DNA of 64,000 nt from JBGVSA01 sp041807905 (GCF_041807905.1 NZ_JBGVSA010000014.1:53055-117054); one strand, 5' to 3'; positions 16,559 through 25,473 are shown, numbered from the stretch's first letter. The notes: a model not told the origin generated them from the letters alone. A program made the numbers and translations.

Positions 16559-16692
16559 GGGCTTCTTCCTCGTCCGGGGCCGGACAGGATACACCGCAAA
16601 GCTCTGCCACATTGCCGGAACTCCTGCCGCGCGAACGCCACTGACTGAGTGGAGCGCCTTCGGCGCCGAGCAACCTTCAGAGGAGAATCAAG

Positions 16693-17073
16693 ATGATGAA
16701 GAAACGCCTGATCGTCGCATGCCTTGCCGCCGCTTGTTCTACCGCTTGGGCTCAACAGGGCGGTTTCAGCGATCCAGCCACAACGCCGGCCGCCGGCGGC
16801 TTCGTCGGCCCAACGGCCAGCCTGACGACCGTTGAACAGGCGCGCTCGCTTCGCGACGACACCTTCGTCGTACTCGAAGGGCGTATCGAGCAGCGCCTCG
16901 GCCGCGACAAGTACCTGTTCCGCGACGGCTCCGGCACCATCACAGTCGACGTCGATGACCGACGCTGGAACGGTCAGCGCGTCACGCCGCAGAATCGCGT
17001 GCGCATCGAAGGCGAGGTCGACAAGGACTGGAACTCGGTGGAGATCGACGTCAAAACGATCACCAAACTATAA
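16693..17073 (+). CDS. BOF-family (YgiW/YdeI-like) periplasmic OB-fold protein
   Basis: The 126-residue protein has a cleavable signal peptide ending in AWAQ (about residue 20), then the bacterial OB-fold core: LRDDTFVVLEGRIEQRLGRDKYLFRDGSGTI and a run ending GEVDKDWNSVEIDV, a clear match to the YgiW/YdeI family. Known members are periplasmic stress-tolerance proteins (peroxide, cationic peptides, metals). AGGAG at about 16680 precedes the ATG. It is divergent from acyP and convergent with the SulP gene. Confidence 0.9.
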   Translation: MMKKRLIVACLAAACSTAWAQQGGFSDPATTPAAGGFVGPTASLTTVEQARSLRDDTFVVLEGRIEQRLGRDKYLFRDGSGTITVDVDDRRWNGQRVTPQNRVRIEGEVDKDWNSVEIDVKTITKL

Positions 17074-17086
17074 GCAGCGCGCCTGC

Positions 17087-17117
17087 GGCCGCCGCCCGCC
17101 CATCAAAGGCGGCGGCC
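17087..17117. terminator. GC-rich hairpin between convergent genes
   Basis: A perfect 10-bp stem (GGCCGCCGCC at 17087–17096, complement at 17108–17117) with an 11-base loop lies between the BOF gene and the stop of the SulP gene. The following TTCAGTT is only weakly T-rich, so it may act as a terminator for either gene or just as a stabilising 3' hairpin. Confidence 0.5.
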
Positions 17118-17118
17118 T

Positions 17119-18771
17119 TCAGTTGCGGTCCAGGATATCGTCGGCCCGACGCAGCGCCGCCGGCAGGTCGTCGCAGACGTTGATCATTTCGACCTGGGCA
17201 CACAGACCGGACCGCATGGCAATCGACCGAGGCTGCATTTCGAGCCCGCACAGCACGAGCGTCGTACCCCGCTTGGCAAGCGTGCGCTGCACGCCGGCGA
17301 GCCAATCGATCCCGGTCGTGTCGATGTTGAGCAGCCGGTGCAGGTCGAAGATCACGACCCGTGTGCTGACCTGTTGCGGATCGAAAAGGCGCTCGAGCTT
17401 GGCCACGGCGCCGAAGAACATGGAGCCCCGGATAGCCCAGGCACGCACCTCGCTGCGCGCGGCCGGCACATCAACCGGCTCGACCATGGTGAGGCTCTGC
17501 ATCCGGTAGATGAAGAACAGGCTCGCCAGCACCATGCCGATCTCGACTGCCACGGTCAGGTCGAAAAGCACCGTCAGCACGAAGGTCGCCAGCAGGATGA
17601 TGCGGTAGTTCCATGAGAACTGGCGCAGGCGCCGGAATTCGTGCCACTCGCCCATCTTTACCGCCACCACCATGACGATGGCCGCCAGCGTGGCGATCGG
17701 TACGTAGGCCGCCAGCGGCGCGGCAACGAGCACGATCAGCAGCAGCGTCAGCGAATGGACCACGCCTGCGATCGGCGTGCGCCCGCCGGCCCGGATGTTG
17801 GCCGAAGTGCGCGCGATCGCGCCGGTCGCTGCGACACCGCCGAAGAAAGGCGAGACGATGTTGGCGATGCCCTGCCCGATCAGCTCCTGGTTCGGATCGT
17901 GACGATCATCGACGTAGGCATCGGCGACACGGGCGGACAGCAGTGATTCGATGGCGCCCAGCAGCGCGATGGTGATGGCCGGCGTAACCAGTTGCCCCAG
18001 ACTGCTGAGCGACGGCAGCGGGAAAGCCGGCATGGGCACGGCTTGGGGAATACCGCCGAAGCGCGAGCCGATGGTCTCGATCGGCAGCGACAGCACCGCG
18101 CACAGCGGTGTCATGATGAGCAGCACGGCCAACTGCGGCGGCAAGGCGCCGAGCACGCGCAGGCGTCCGTGCAGCCGCCCCAGGCGCTCGACGATGAAGC
18201 CCCAGCCCACGATCACCAGCACCGAGACGATCGCCACCACGATGGTGGTCAGGTCGGCGGTCTCGGCGCCCGCGGCCAGTACGCGGATGCGCGCGAAGAA
18301 CTCCGCCGGCACCTCGCCGATGTGCAGGCCGAAGAAGTCCTTCAACTGCGACATGAAGATGACGACGGCAATACCGTTGGTAAAGCCGATCACCACCGAA
18401 ACGGGAATGAAGCGGATCAGTGTGCCGAGTCCGGCAAAGCCCATGGCGACGAGCAGGATGCCGGCCATGAACGTGGCGGCCAGCATGTTGGACAGGCCGT
18501 GGCTGGCGACGATGGCATAGAGGATGGGGATGAAGGCCCCCGTCGGGCCCCCGATCTGCACACGCGAGCCGCCGAACAGGGAAATCAGCAGGCCCGCGAT
18601 GATGCCGGTCCAGATGCCGGCCGACGGACTTGCGCCGCTGGCGATTGCGAAGGCCATGGCCAGCGGCAGGGCCAGCACGCCGACGGTCAGGCCCGCCGAT
18701 ACATCCGAACCGAATTGCCGGCGCGAATAACCGGACAGCGTGTCCCACAGTTTCGGGCGAAAGCCTTGCAT
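17119..18771 (-). CDS. SulP (SLC26) family anion transporter with STAS domain
   Basis: The 550-residue protein has a hydrophobic transport domain (about 25–420) with the SulP signature regions QIGGPTGAFIPILY and GQGIANIVSPFFGGVAATGAIARTSANIRAGGRTPIAG, then a cytoplasmic STAS domain (about 440–545, VVIFDLHRLLNIDTTGIDWL). The family carries sulfate, bicarbonate, C4-dicarboxylates and other anions. Nothing nearby (no carbonic anhydrase or sulfate-assimilation gene) identifies the substrate. It is transcribed alone on the minus strand, upstream of the BOF gene's convergent end. Confidence 0.92.
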   Translation of the reverse strand: MQGFRPKLWDTLSGYSRRQFGSDVSAGLTVGVLALPLAMAFAIASGASPSAGIWTGIIAGLLISLFGGSRVQIGGPTGAFIPILYAIVASHGLSNMLAATFMAGILLVAMGFAGLGTLIRFIPVSVVIGFTNGIAVVIFMSQLKDFFGLHIGEVPAEFFARIRVLAAGAETADLTTIVVAIVSVLVIVGWGFIVERLGRLHGRLRVLGALPPQLAVLLIMTPLCAVLSLPIETIGSRFGGIPQAVPMPAFPLPSLSSLGQLVTPAITIALLGAIESLLSARVADAYVDDRHDPNQELIGQGIANIVSPFFGGVAATGAIARTSANIRAGGRTPIAGVVHSLTLLLIVLVAAPLAAYVPIATLAAIVMVVAVKMGEWHEFRRLRQFSWNYRIILLATFVLTVLFDLTVAVEIGMVLASLFFIYRMQSLTMVEPVDVPAARSEVRAWAIRGSMFFGAVAKLERLFDPQQVSTRVVIFDLHRLLNIDTTGIDWLAGVQRTLAKRGTTLVLCGLEMQPRSIAMRSGLCAQVEMINVCDDLPAALRRADDILDRN

Positions 18772-18901
18772 TGCACATCCTCACAAACGCACGGCGCCAC
18801 GCAGGCGCCGAGTCATTGAGGATAAGGGCTGCGAAGCCGACGCGCTTGGCCCGCGCTCAAACTTCAGGAAGAGAGCGGTACGAAAACACTGATTTTGTAC
18901 G

Positions 18902-21034
18902 TCAGCGCACTCTCATGCCCGGCTCTGCCCCGACGTCTGGCGACATCAGGAAGATCCCCGGCACTTCGCCAGCCTCGTCCGCGGCCGCCAGTACCATTCC
19001 CTCGCTCATGCCGAACTTCATCTTGCGCGGCGCCAGGTTCGCCACCATCACCGTCAGACGGCCAACCAAGGTGGCCGGATCGTATGCGCTTTTGATGCCC
19101 GCGAATACCTGGCGCGGCTTTTCCTCGCCGATGTCCAGTTGCAGGCGCAACAACTTGGCCGCGCCCTCGACGTGTTCTGCGGCGACGATCTTCGCCACGC
19201 GTAGGTCGACCTTCATGAAGTCGTCGATGCTGATCGGGCTGGCCGCATCTTCGGCGCTCGCCTCGGCGGCCTTTTCGGGCTTGGCAACGGCCTTGGCTTC
19301 TTGTTTGGCAGGAGCGGCGGCAGCAACCGGGGCTTCGAGCGACTCCTTGTTGGCGTCGATGAGCGCGTCAATCTGCTTGCGCTCGATGCGCGTCATCAGG
19401 TGCTTGTAGGCATCGATGACATGACCAGCCGGTAGCGGACGGAACAGATCGGTCCACGCGAAAGCCGGCACGCACAGGAAGGATTCGACCTGCGCGGCCA
19501 GGCCCGGCAGCACCGGCTTGAGCATGATCGCCAACGCGCGGAACTGGTTGAGCGCCGTGCTGCATACACGATGCAGGCGTTCGGACTGCGCCGGGTCCTT
19601 GGCCAATTCCCACGGCTTCTCGTCATTGACGTACACGTTGGCAGCATCGGCCAGGCGCATGACTTCGCGCAGCGCGACGCTGTAGTCGCGATCGTTATAG
19701 GCCTTGGAAACAGCGTCGAGCGACTCGGCGGAGAACGCATCCAGCGCGGTGACATCCGACTCGCCCAGCTTGCCGTCAAAGCGCTTGGCGATGAAGCCCG
19801 CGCAACGGCTGGCGATGTTGACGAACTTGCCGACGAGGTCGGAATTCACCTTCGCCACGAAGTCGTCCAGCGACAGGTCCAGGTCTTCGATATTGGCGTT
19901 GAGCTTGGCGGCAAAGTAATAGCGCAGCCATTCCGGGTTCAGTCCGAGATCGAGGTAGCTGCGCGCGGTGATGAACGTACCGCGGCTCTTCGACATCTTG
20001 GCGCCGTCCACCGTCAGGAAGCCGTTGACGTTGAGGAAGGTCGGCGTGCGGTAACCGGCGAACTTGAGCATCGCGGGCCAGAACAACGCGTGGAAGTACA
20101 GGATGTCCTTGCCAATGAAGTGCACCATCTCGGTACCCAGCGCGGCGGCCTTGTCCGGGTCGGTATAGTCAGTGACTTCGACGCCGCCCACACGATCGGC
20201 ATAGTTGCGGAAGCTCGCGAGGTAGCCGATCGGCGCATCCAGCCAGACGTAGAAGTACTTGCCCGGGGCGTCCGGAATCTCGAAACCGAAGTACGGCGCA
20301 TCGCGCGAGATGTCCCAATCGGAGAGCTTGTTTTCGCCTTCCGAGCCGATCCACTCGCGCATTTTGTTGGAAGCTTCCGGCGGCATGCGGGGTGAGCCGT
20401 CGGCGTTGACGCCTTGCGTCCATTCGCGCAGGAAGGCCACTGCCTTCGGGTCGGACAGACGGAAGAAGTAGTGCTCTGAGTTGCGCAGTTCGGGCTTGGC
20501 GCCCGACACGGCGGAGTACGGATTCTTGAGTTCGGTCGGGGCGTAGGCCGCGCCGCACACTTCGCAGTTGTCGCCGTACTGGTCCTTCGCGCCGCACTTG
20601 GGGCATTCGCCCTTGATGAAGCGGTCCGGGAGGAACATCAGCTTGACCGGATCGTAGAACTGCTCGATCGAGCGCGTCTCGATGAAGCCGGCAGCCTTGA
20701 GCTTGCCGTAGATGTCCTCGGCATAGGCGCGGTTTTCGTCGCTGTGCGTCGAATGGTAGTTATCGAATTCGACCAGGAAATCGGCAAAGTCGCGCGAATG
20801 GCTGGCGTGGGCGCGAGCGATCAGTTGCTCCGGCGTGATGCCTTCCTTTTCGGCGCGCAGCATGATCGGCGCACCGTGCGTATCGTCCGCGCAGACGTAG
20901 TGCACCATGTTGCCGCGCATGCGTTGGTAGCGCACCCAGATATCGGCCTGGACGTAACCGACCAGGTGTCCGAGGTGGATGTCGCCGTTGGCATACGGCA
21001 GGGCATTGGTGACGAAAATCTTGCGAGCGGACAT
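18902..21034 (-). CDS. metG: Methionyl-tRNA synthetase
   Basis: MetRS charges initiator and elongator tRNA-Met. The HIGH-class motif appears as HLGH in PYANGDIHLGHLVG, the KMSKS loop as AKMSKSRGT, and a zinc knuckle as CPKCGAKDQYGDNCEVCG. After the anticodon-binding domain and an Ala/Lys-rich linker (about 570–600) comes the C-terminal Trbp111-like tRNA-binding and dimerisation domain (IDDFMKVDLRVAKIVAAEHVEGA...). The length of 710 is that of the long, dimeric bacterial form. It is transcribed alone. Confidence 0.97.
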   Translation of the reverse strand: MSARKIFVTNALPYANGDIHLGHLVGYVQADIWVRYQRMRGNMVHYVCADDTHGAPIMLRAEKEGITPEQLIARAHASHSRDFADFLVEFDNYHSTHSDENRAYAEDIYGKLKAAGFIETRSIEQFYDPVKLMFLPDRFIKGECPKCGAKDQYGDNCEVCGAAYAPTELKNPYSAVSGAKPELRNSEHYFFRLSDPKAVAFLREWTQGVNADGSPRMPPEASNKMREWIGSEGENKLSDWDISRDAPYFGFEIPDAPGKYFYVWLDAPIGYLASFRNYADRVGGVEVTDYTDPDKAAALGTEMVHFIGKDILYFHALFWPAMLKFAGYRTPTFLNVNGFLTVDGAKMSKSRGTFITARSYLDLGLNPEWLRYYFAAKLNANIEDLDLSLDDFVAKVNSDLVGKFVNIASRCAGFIAKRFDGKLGESDVTALDAFSAESLDAVSKAYNDRDYSVALREVMRLADAANVYVNDEKPWELAKDPAQSERLHRVCSTALNQFRALAIMLKPVLPGLAAQVESFLCVPAFAWTDLFRPLPAGHVIDAYKHLMTRIERKQIDALIDANKESLEAPVAAAAPAKQEAKAVAKPEKAAEASAEDAASPISIDDFMKVDLRVAKIVAAEHVEGAAKLLRLQLDIGEEKPRQVFAGIKSAYDPATLVGRLTVMVANLAPRKMKFGMSEGMVLAAADEAGEVPGIFLMSPDVGAEPGMRVR

Positions 21035-21116
21035 GTGCGTGACAGACTGAAAAATGCGTTAAACGATGAATTCTAGCCCATGGCGCCAACGGCTCCGTGA
21101 CGCGCCAGGCTGCAAA

Positions 21117-21141
21117 TGAAAACGGCCGCACGCTGGCGGCC
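21117..21141 (-). terminator. Intrinsic terminator of ilvC
   Basis: GGCCGC (21123–21128) and GCGGCC (21135–21140) form a 6-bp stem with a 6-base loop. On the minus strand it is followed by GTTTTCA, about 50 bases past the ilvC stop, so it probably ends the ilvBHC transcript. Confidence 0.65.
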
Positions 21142-21193
21142 ATTCTCATAGCAAGTACGGCAAGGCCCGCATGCACGAGCCTGTACCGGTTTC

Positions 21194-22210
21194 TTAGTTC
21201 TTGCTTTGGTCGACCAGCTTGTTCTTGGCGATCCACGGCATCATCGCGCGCAGTTGGGCGCCGACCTTTTCGATCGGGTGCTCGGCCGTCAGACGACGGC
21301 GCGCGGTCATGGCCGGGTAGTTGGTGCGACCTTCCAGGATGAATTGCTTGGCGTATTCGCCGGTCTGGATGCGGGTCAGCGCCTTCTTCATCGCCTTCTT
21401 GGTCTCTTCGGTCACCACTTCCGGGCCGGTGAGGTATTCACCGTACTCGGCGTTGTTGGAGATCGAGTAGTTCATGTTGGCGATGCCGCCTTCGTACATC
21501 AGGTCGACGATCAGCTTGAGTTCGTGCAGGCACTCGAAGTAGGCCATTTCCGGAGCGTAGCCCGCTTCGGTCAGGGTTTCGAAACCGGCCTTCACCAGTT
21601 CAACCGCGCCGCCGCACAGCACGGCTTGTTCGCCGAACAGGTCGGTTTCGGTCTCTTCGCGGAAGTTGGTTTCGATCACGCCGCCCTTGGTGCCGCCGTT
21701 GGCTGCTGCGTACGACAGTGCCACGTCACGCGCCTTGCCGGACTTGTCGGCGTAGACAGCGATCAGACTGGGCACGCCGCCGCCCTTGAGGTATTCGGAA
21801 CGCACGGTGTGGCCCGGACCCTTCGGGGCGACCATGATCACGTCCAGGTCGGCGCGCGGCACGATCTGGTTGTAGTGCACGTTGAAGCCGTGGGCGAAGG
21901 CCAGGGCCGCGCCTTCCTTGATGTTCGGCTCGATGTCGCGCTTGTAGACGTCCGGCTGGTTTTCGTCCGGCAGCAGGATCATGACGACGTCGGCGCCCTT
22001 GACCGCTTCGGCCACTTCGGCGACCGGCAGGCCGGCGGCTTCAGCCTTGCTCCAGGAGGCACCACCACGGCGCAGGCCGATGGTGACGTTCACGCCCGAA
22101 TCCTTCAGGTTCAGCGCGTGTGCGTGGCCTTGCGAGCCGTAACCCACGATGGTGACCTTCTTGCCCTTGATGAGGGAAAGGTCGGCGTCCTTGTCGTAAT
22201 AGACTTTCAT
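21194..22210 (-). CDS. ilvC: Ketol-acid reductoisomerase (NADP+)
   Basis: IlvC isomerises and reduces acetolactate and acetohydroxybutyrate, the second step of valine, leucine and isoleucine synthesis. The Rossmann motif GYGSQGHAHA is near residues 24–33, followed by the NADPH-specific loop with R and S residues (GLRRGGASW). The conserved active-site stretches GPGHTVRSEY and CLHELKLIVDLMYEGG are present. Length (338) is that of the short class I enzyme. It lies 96 bases after ilvH on the same strand and is the third gene of the ilvBHC group. Confidence 0.97.
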   Translation of the reverse strand: MKVYYDKDADLSLIKGKKVTIVGYGSQGHAHALNLKDSGVNVTIGLRRGGASWSKAEAAGLPVAEVAEAVKGADVVMILLPDENQPDVYKRDIEPNIKEGAALAFAHGFNVHYNQIVPRADLDVIMVAPKGPGHTVRSEYLKGGGVPSLIAVYADKSGKARDVALSYAAANGGTKGGVIETNFREETETDLFGEQAVLCGGAVELVKAGFETLTEAGYAPEMAYFECLHELKLIVDLMYEGGIANMNYSISNNAEYGEYLTGPEVVTEETKKAMKKALTRIQTGEYAKQFILEGRTNYPAMTARRRLTAEHPIEKVGAQLRAMMPWIAKNKLVDQSKN

Positions 22211-22306
22211 TGCATTTCTCCAGTGCGATGCGTGCAGGGCGCACGGTCTGCGTCACGCCATCGGCATGAACCGCCCGACCGCACACGCCAGTCGGTATTC
22301 AGAAAC

Positions 22307-22798
22307 TCAAATCTTCAGAATGCGGTCACCGCGGCCAACGCCACAGGCGCCGGTACGTACGGTTTCCAGAATCAGGTCGCGGTCGATTGCCTGGATAAAG
22401 GAATCGAGCTTGTCTTGCGCGCCGGTCAGTTCGATCACATAGCTGGAGTCGGTCACATCGACGATGCGACCGCGGTAGATATCCGCCATGCGCTTGATCT
22501 CTTCGCGGTCCTTGCCGATGGCGCGGACCTTGATCAGCATGAGTTCGCGTTCGATGTGGGCGGCCTCGGAGATATCCACGACCTTGACCACGTCGATCAG
22601 CTTGTTCAGTTGCTTGTTGATCTGCTCAATGATGTCGTCCGAGCCGCGCGTGACGATCGTCATGCGCGACAGCGAAGCGTCCTCGGTCGGGGCCACCGTG
22701 AGGGACTCGATGTTGTAGCCGCGTGCCGAGAAAAGGCCCGCCACGCGCGAGAGCGCGCCTGCCTCGTTTTCGAGCAGCAAAGAAATGACATGTCGCAT
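22307..22798 (-). CDS. ilvH: Acetolactate synthase small (regulatory) subunit
   Basis: IlvH is the valine-sensing regulatory subunit of acetohydroxyacid synthase. The protein starts MRHVISLLLENEAGALSRVAGLFSARGYNIESL, the N-terminal ACT domain with the GAxxR valine site, and ends with the conserved GRGDRILKI. The 163 residues fit the IlvH class. The frame stays open upstream to 22948, but the ATG at 22798 is the family start. Unusually, 269 bases separate it from the ilvB stop. Confidence 0.96.
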   Translation of the reverse strand: MRHVISLLLENEAGALSRVAGLFSARGYNIESLTVAPTEDASLSRMTIVTRGSDDIIEQINKQLNKLIDVVKVVDISEAAHIERELMLIKVRAIGKDREEIKRMADIYRGRIVDVTDSSYVIELTGAQDKLDSFIQAIDRDLILETVRTGACGVGRGDRILKI

Positions 22799-23067
22799 AG
22801 CGTTTGTTCTCAAACCAGCCAGTGATCCGAACACTGCGCGATACAGCCTGCCGCAGGGCGACAGCCGCGCCGGGACGTGCCGGTAAGCACGCCACGGCGG
22901 AACGGACCGGGTGGATCCGTCCCCCGCACACACATCCGAAATGTTCAAACCCGGTCGCGGCGAGGTTGTGGTGACTGGTCGCGGCGGGTTTTTCTCATGC
23001 CTGCCAAGCTACCGGCAGGCTTTCAGAGCCTTCTATCCACCTGCGTTGCAGGCGGGCACAACGGTTT
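22799..23067 (-). other. Unusually long ilvB–ilvH spacer with hairpins
   Basis: No convincing gene is seen in this 269-base spacer between two subunit genes that are normally close together. It holds a 7-bp hairpin (GCCTGCC 22999–23005 with GGCAGGC 23014–23020), a duplicated GGTCGCGGCG word, and a CCTGC/GCAGG hairpin near the ilvB stop. None has a proper T-run on the minus strand, so no terminator is called. An internal promoter or a processing site is possible. Confidence 0.4.
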
Positions 23068-24777
23068 TCAGAGGTCTTCCGGCGCGAGGATCATCTCGGA
23101 GAGACCCTTGCCGCCCTGGACCATCGGATAGACGTTTTCCGTCGGGTCGATCTGGAAGTCCAGGAAGACCAGTTCGTCCTTGCGGCGGAATGCTTCGCGC
23201 AAGGCGCCTTCCACATCGGAAGGCTTGGTGATCTGCATGCCGATGTGGCCATAGGCTTCGGCCAGCTTGGCAAAATCGGGCAGCGAATCCATGTAGGACT
23301 CGGAATAGCGGTTGCCGTGGAAGAACTCTTGCCACTGGCGGACCATGCCCAGGTAACGGTTGTTCAGGCTCAGAACCTTGATCGGCAGACGATATTGCTT
23401 GCAGGTCGACAGTTCCTGGATGCACATCTGGATCGAGCCTTCGCCCGTGATGCACGCCACCGGCGAGCCGGGGTTGGCGAGCTGCGCGCCCATCGCGGCA
23501 GGCAGGCCGAAGCCCATCGTGCCCAAGCCACCCGAGGTCACCCAGCGACGCGGCTTGTCGAAGTGATAGTACTGGGCGCCCCACATCTGGTGCTGGCCGA
23601 CGTCGGTGGTGACGAAGGCTTCGCCGTTGGTGACCTGCCAGAGCTTCTCCAGCACGTACTGCGGCTTGATGACGTCGTCGGAGTTGCGATAGGCCATGCA
23701 GTTGCGGCCACGCCAGGCATCGATTTGCTTCCACCATGCGCCGAGCGCGTCGGCGTTGGGGCGTTCGGCACCGGCTTCGATCAAACGGATCATTTCGTCG
23801 AGGACTTCGCCCACGTCACCGACGATGGGCACGTCCACCTTGACGCGCTTGGAGATCGACGACGGATCGACGTCGATGTGAACGATCTTGCGCGGCTCGG
23901 CGGCGAAGTGCTTCGGATCGCCGATGACGCGGTCATCGAAGCGCGCGCCCACGGCCAGCAGCACGTCGCAGTACTGCATCGCCATGTTGGCTTCGTAGGT
24001 GCCGTGCATGCCGAGCATGCCGACGAATTGCTTGTCCGACGCCGGGTAGCCGCCAAGCCCCATCAGCGTGTTGGTAACGGGGTAGCCCAGCAGACGCGAC
24101 AGGCGCGTGAGCTTTTCGGCCGCATTGGCCAGGACCACGCCGCCGCCGGTGTAGATCATCGGGCGCTTGGCTTCGAGCAACAGTTGCGCCGCCTTCTTGA
24201 TCTGGCCGTGATGGCCCTTGACCACCGGGTTGTACGAGCGCAGCTCGACGGTCGACGGGTATTCGAAGTCGCAGCGCTGTGCGGAGATGTCCTTGGGGAT
24301 ATCGACCAGCACGGGGCCGGGGCGGCCGGTTGCCGCCAGATAGAAAGCCTTCTTGATGGTCGAGGCGATGTCGCGCACATCCTTGACCAGGAAGTTGTGC
24401 TTCACGCACGGACGGGTGATGCCGATCGTGTCGACTTCCTGGAAGGCGTCCTGGCCGATGGCGCTGGACGGAACCTGGCCGCTGATGATGACCAGCGGAA
24501 TGGAATCCATGTAAGCGGTGGCAATGCCGGTCACCGCGTTGGTGGCGCCGGGGCCGGAAGTCACCAGCGCCACGCCGACCTTGCCGGTCGTGCGGGCGAA
24601 ACCGTCAGCCGCGTGGACCGCAGCCTGTTCGTGGCGCACCAGCACGTGGCGCACGCCGTCCTGCTCGAACAGCGCGTCATAAATGAAGAGTACCGCTCCA
24701 CCAGGATAGCCGAATACGTACTCGACCTTTTCTTCCTGGAGACACCTCACTACAATCTCGGCACCCGTCAAAGTCAT
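23068..24777 (-). CDS. ilvB: Acetolactate synthase catalytic large subunit
   Basis: This thiamine-diphosphate enzyme makes acetolactate from pyruvate or acetohydroxybutyrate from pyruvate and 2-oxobutyrate. The N-terminus holds the ThDP glutamate in HEQAAVHAADGFAR. The middle FAD-type domain includes RFDDRVIGDP, and the C-terminal ThDP-binding region runs GEGSIQMCIQELSTCKQ...LNNRYLGMVRQWQ, a GDG-like metal motif with E in second position as in AHAS enzymes. Length (569) is standard. Family members are named ilvB, ilvI or ilvG; with ilvH and ilvC downstream this is the biosynthetic enzyme. Confidence 0.96.
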   Translation of the reverse strand: MTLTGAEIVVRCLQEEKVEYVFGYPGGAVLFIYDALFEQDGVRHVLVRHEQAAVHAADGFARTTGKVGVALVTSGPGATNAVTGIATAYMDSIPLVIISGQVPSSAIGQDAFQEVDTIGITRPCVKHNFLVKDVRDIASTIKKAFYLAATGRPGPVLVDIPKDISAQRCDFEYPSTVELRSYNPVVKGHHGQIKKAAQLLLEAKRPMIYTGGGVVLANAAEKLTRLSRLLGYPVTNTLMGLGGYPASDKQFVGMLGMHGTYEANMAMQYCDVLLAVGARFDDRVIGDPKHFAAEPRKIVHIDVDPSSISKRVKVDVPIVGDVGEVLDEMIRLIEAGAERPNADALGAWWKQIDAWRGRNCMAYRNSDDVIKPQYVLEKLWQVTNGEAFVTTDVGQHQMWGAQYYHFDKPRRWVTSGGLGTMGFGLPAAMGAQLANPGSPVACITGEGSIQMCIQELSTCKQYRLPIKVLSLNNRYLGMVRQWQEFFHGNRYSESYMDSLPDFAKLAEAYGHIGMQITKPSDVEGALREAFRRKDELVFLDFQIDPTENVYPMVQGGKGLSEMILAPEDL

Positions 24778-24801
24778 TGCGCTAACCCAGCCGACAGCTT
24801 T

Positions 24802-24870
24802 AAAAAGAACCCGTTACGTTACCGGGGCATGGCCGATTGGTCAAGGAGCACGGCCTGTCGAACCCCGGCC
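24802..24870 (-). promoter_or_regulatory. Candidate transcription attenuator in the ilvB leader
   Basis: On the minus strand, an imperfect palindrome (CCCGGTAACGTAACGGG, 24826–24810) is followed at once by TTCTTTTT (24809–24802), a Rho-independent terminator about 25 bases before the ilvB ATG. Upstream, CCGGGG (24868–24863) is complementary to CCCCGG (24827–24822), the left arm of the terminator, so an alternative antiterminator pairing can form. A short frame carrying Val-Leu-Leu codons ends in the hairpin's TAA, but it has no clear start or ribosome binding site. Confidence 0.5.
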
Positions 24871-24948
24871 GCTCCTGATGCGGCGGGCGCCCTATAAGAA
24901 GAATCTGCTCTGGCTTCTCTCGACGAACTCTCCGATTTTCTTGCCTCG

Positions 24949-25473
24949 GTGGAACGCCGCGCGTTCCGCCAGGCGCAGTTCGCTCTGAGGGATGACGAGG
25001 CTGCGCTAGACGTCGTCCAGGACGCCATGATGCGCCTGACCGAAAAATACGCCCACAAGCCGGCGGCGGAACTCCCCCTGCTATTCCAGCGCATCCTGCA
25101 AAACGCAGTGCGCGACCATCACCGTCGCAGCAAGGTCCGCAACCTCTGGGTCTCGCTCTTGTCTGCCTTTACGTCGCGCGAGGACGAGGACGGCGATCCG
25201 CTGGACACGATGGAGCTTGCTGCGGAGCATGGCGCAAGCCCGACGCCGCACGGCGAATTTGAACAAATTCAAACGCTTGCGTTGATCGAAGAAGAGATTC
25301 AGCGACTGCCCGCTCGTCAACGCGAAGCCTTCCTGATGCGTTACTGGGAGGAGATGGATATTGCAGAGACGGCCGCCGCCATGGGGTGCTCCGAGGGCAG
25401 CGTTAAAACGCATTGCTCCCGCGCCACCCACACACTGGCCGCCGCCCTGCGAGCCAAGGGAGTGACTTTATGA
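24949..25473 (+). CDS. RNA polymerase sigma factor, ECF-like sigma-70 family
   Basis: The protein has sigma region 2 (about 1–70, FRQAQFALRDDEAALDVVQDAMMRL...FQRILQNAVRDHHRR) and region 4 (about 105–165, RLPARQREAFLMRYWEEMDIAETAAAMGCSEGSVKTHCSRA), with an acidic linker. The start is unclear. GTG at 24949 begins inside the region where homologues, as I recall them, have an extra block ELSDFLA-x-VERRAF. That block is present in frame here (24910–24948) but preceded only by CTG at 24910 and a stop at 24895. The gene opens a four-gene overlapping operon divergent from ilvB. Confidence 0.88.
   Translation: MERRAFRQAQFALRDDEAALDVVQDAMMRLTEKYAHKPAAELPLLFQRILQNAVRDHHRRSKVRNLWVSLLSAFTSREDEDGDPLDTMELAAEHGASPTPHGEFEQIQTLALIEEEIQRLPARQREAFLMRYWEEMDIAETAAAMGCSEGSVKTHCSRATHTLAAALRAKGVTL

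Noticed and set aside
18870..18901. GTAC…GTAC palindrome after the metG stop, possible terminator
   Set aside because: The stem is AT-rich with a mismatch and has no GC core or following T-run on the minus strand.
22999..23020. Hairpin in the ilvB–ilvH spacer as a terminator
   Set aside because: On the minus strand it is followed by ATGAGAAAAA, not a T-run, and termination here would cut off ilvH and ilvC.
24819..24870. Leader peptide for ilvB attenuation
   Set aside because: The frame with Val-Leu-Leu ending in the hairpin has no start codon with a ribosome binding site, so no CDS is called.
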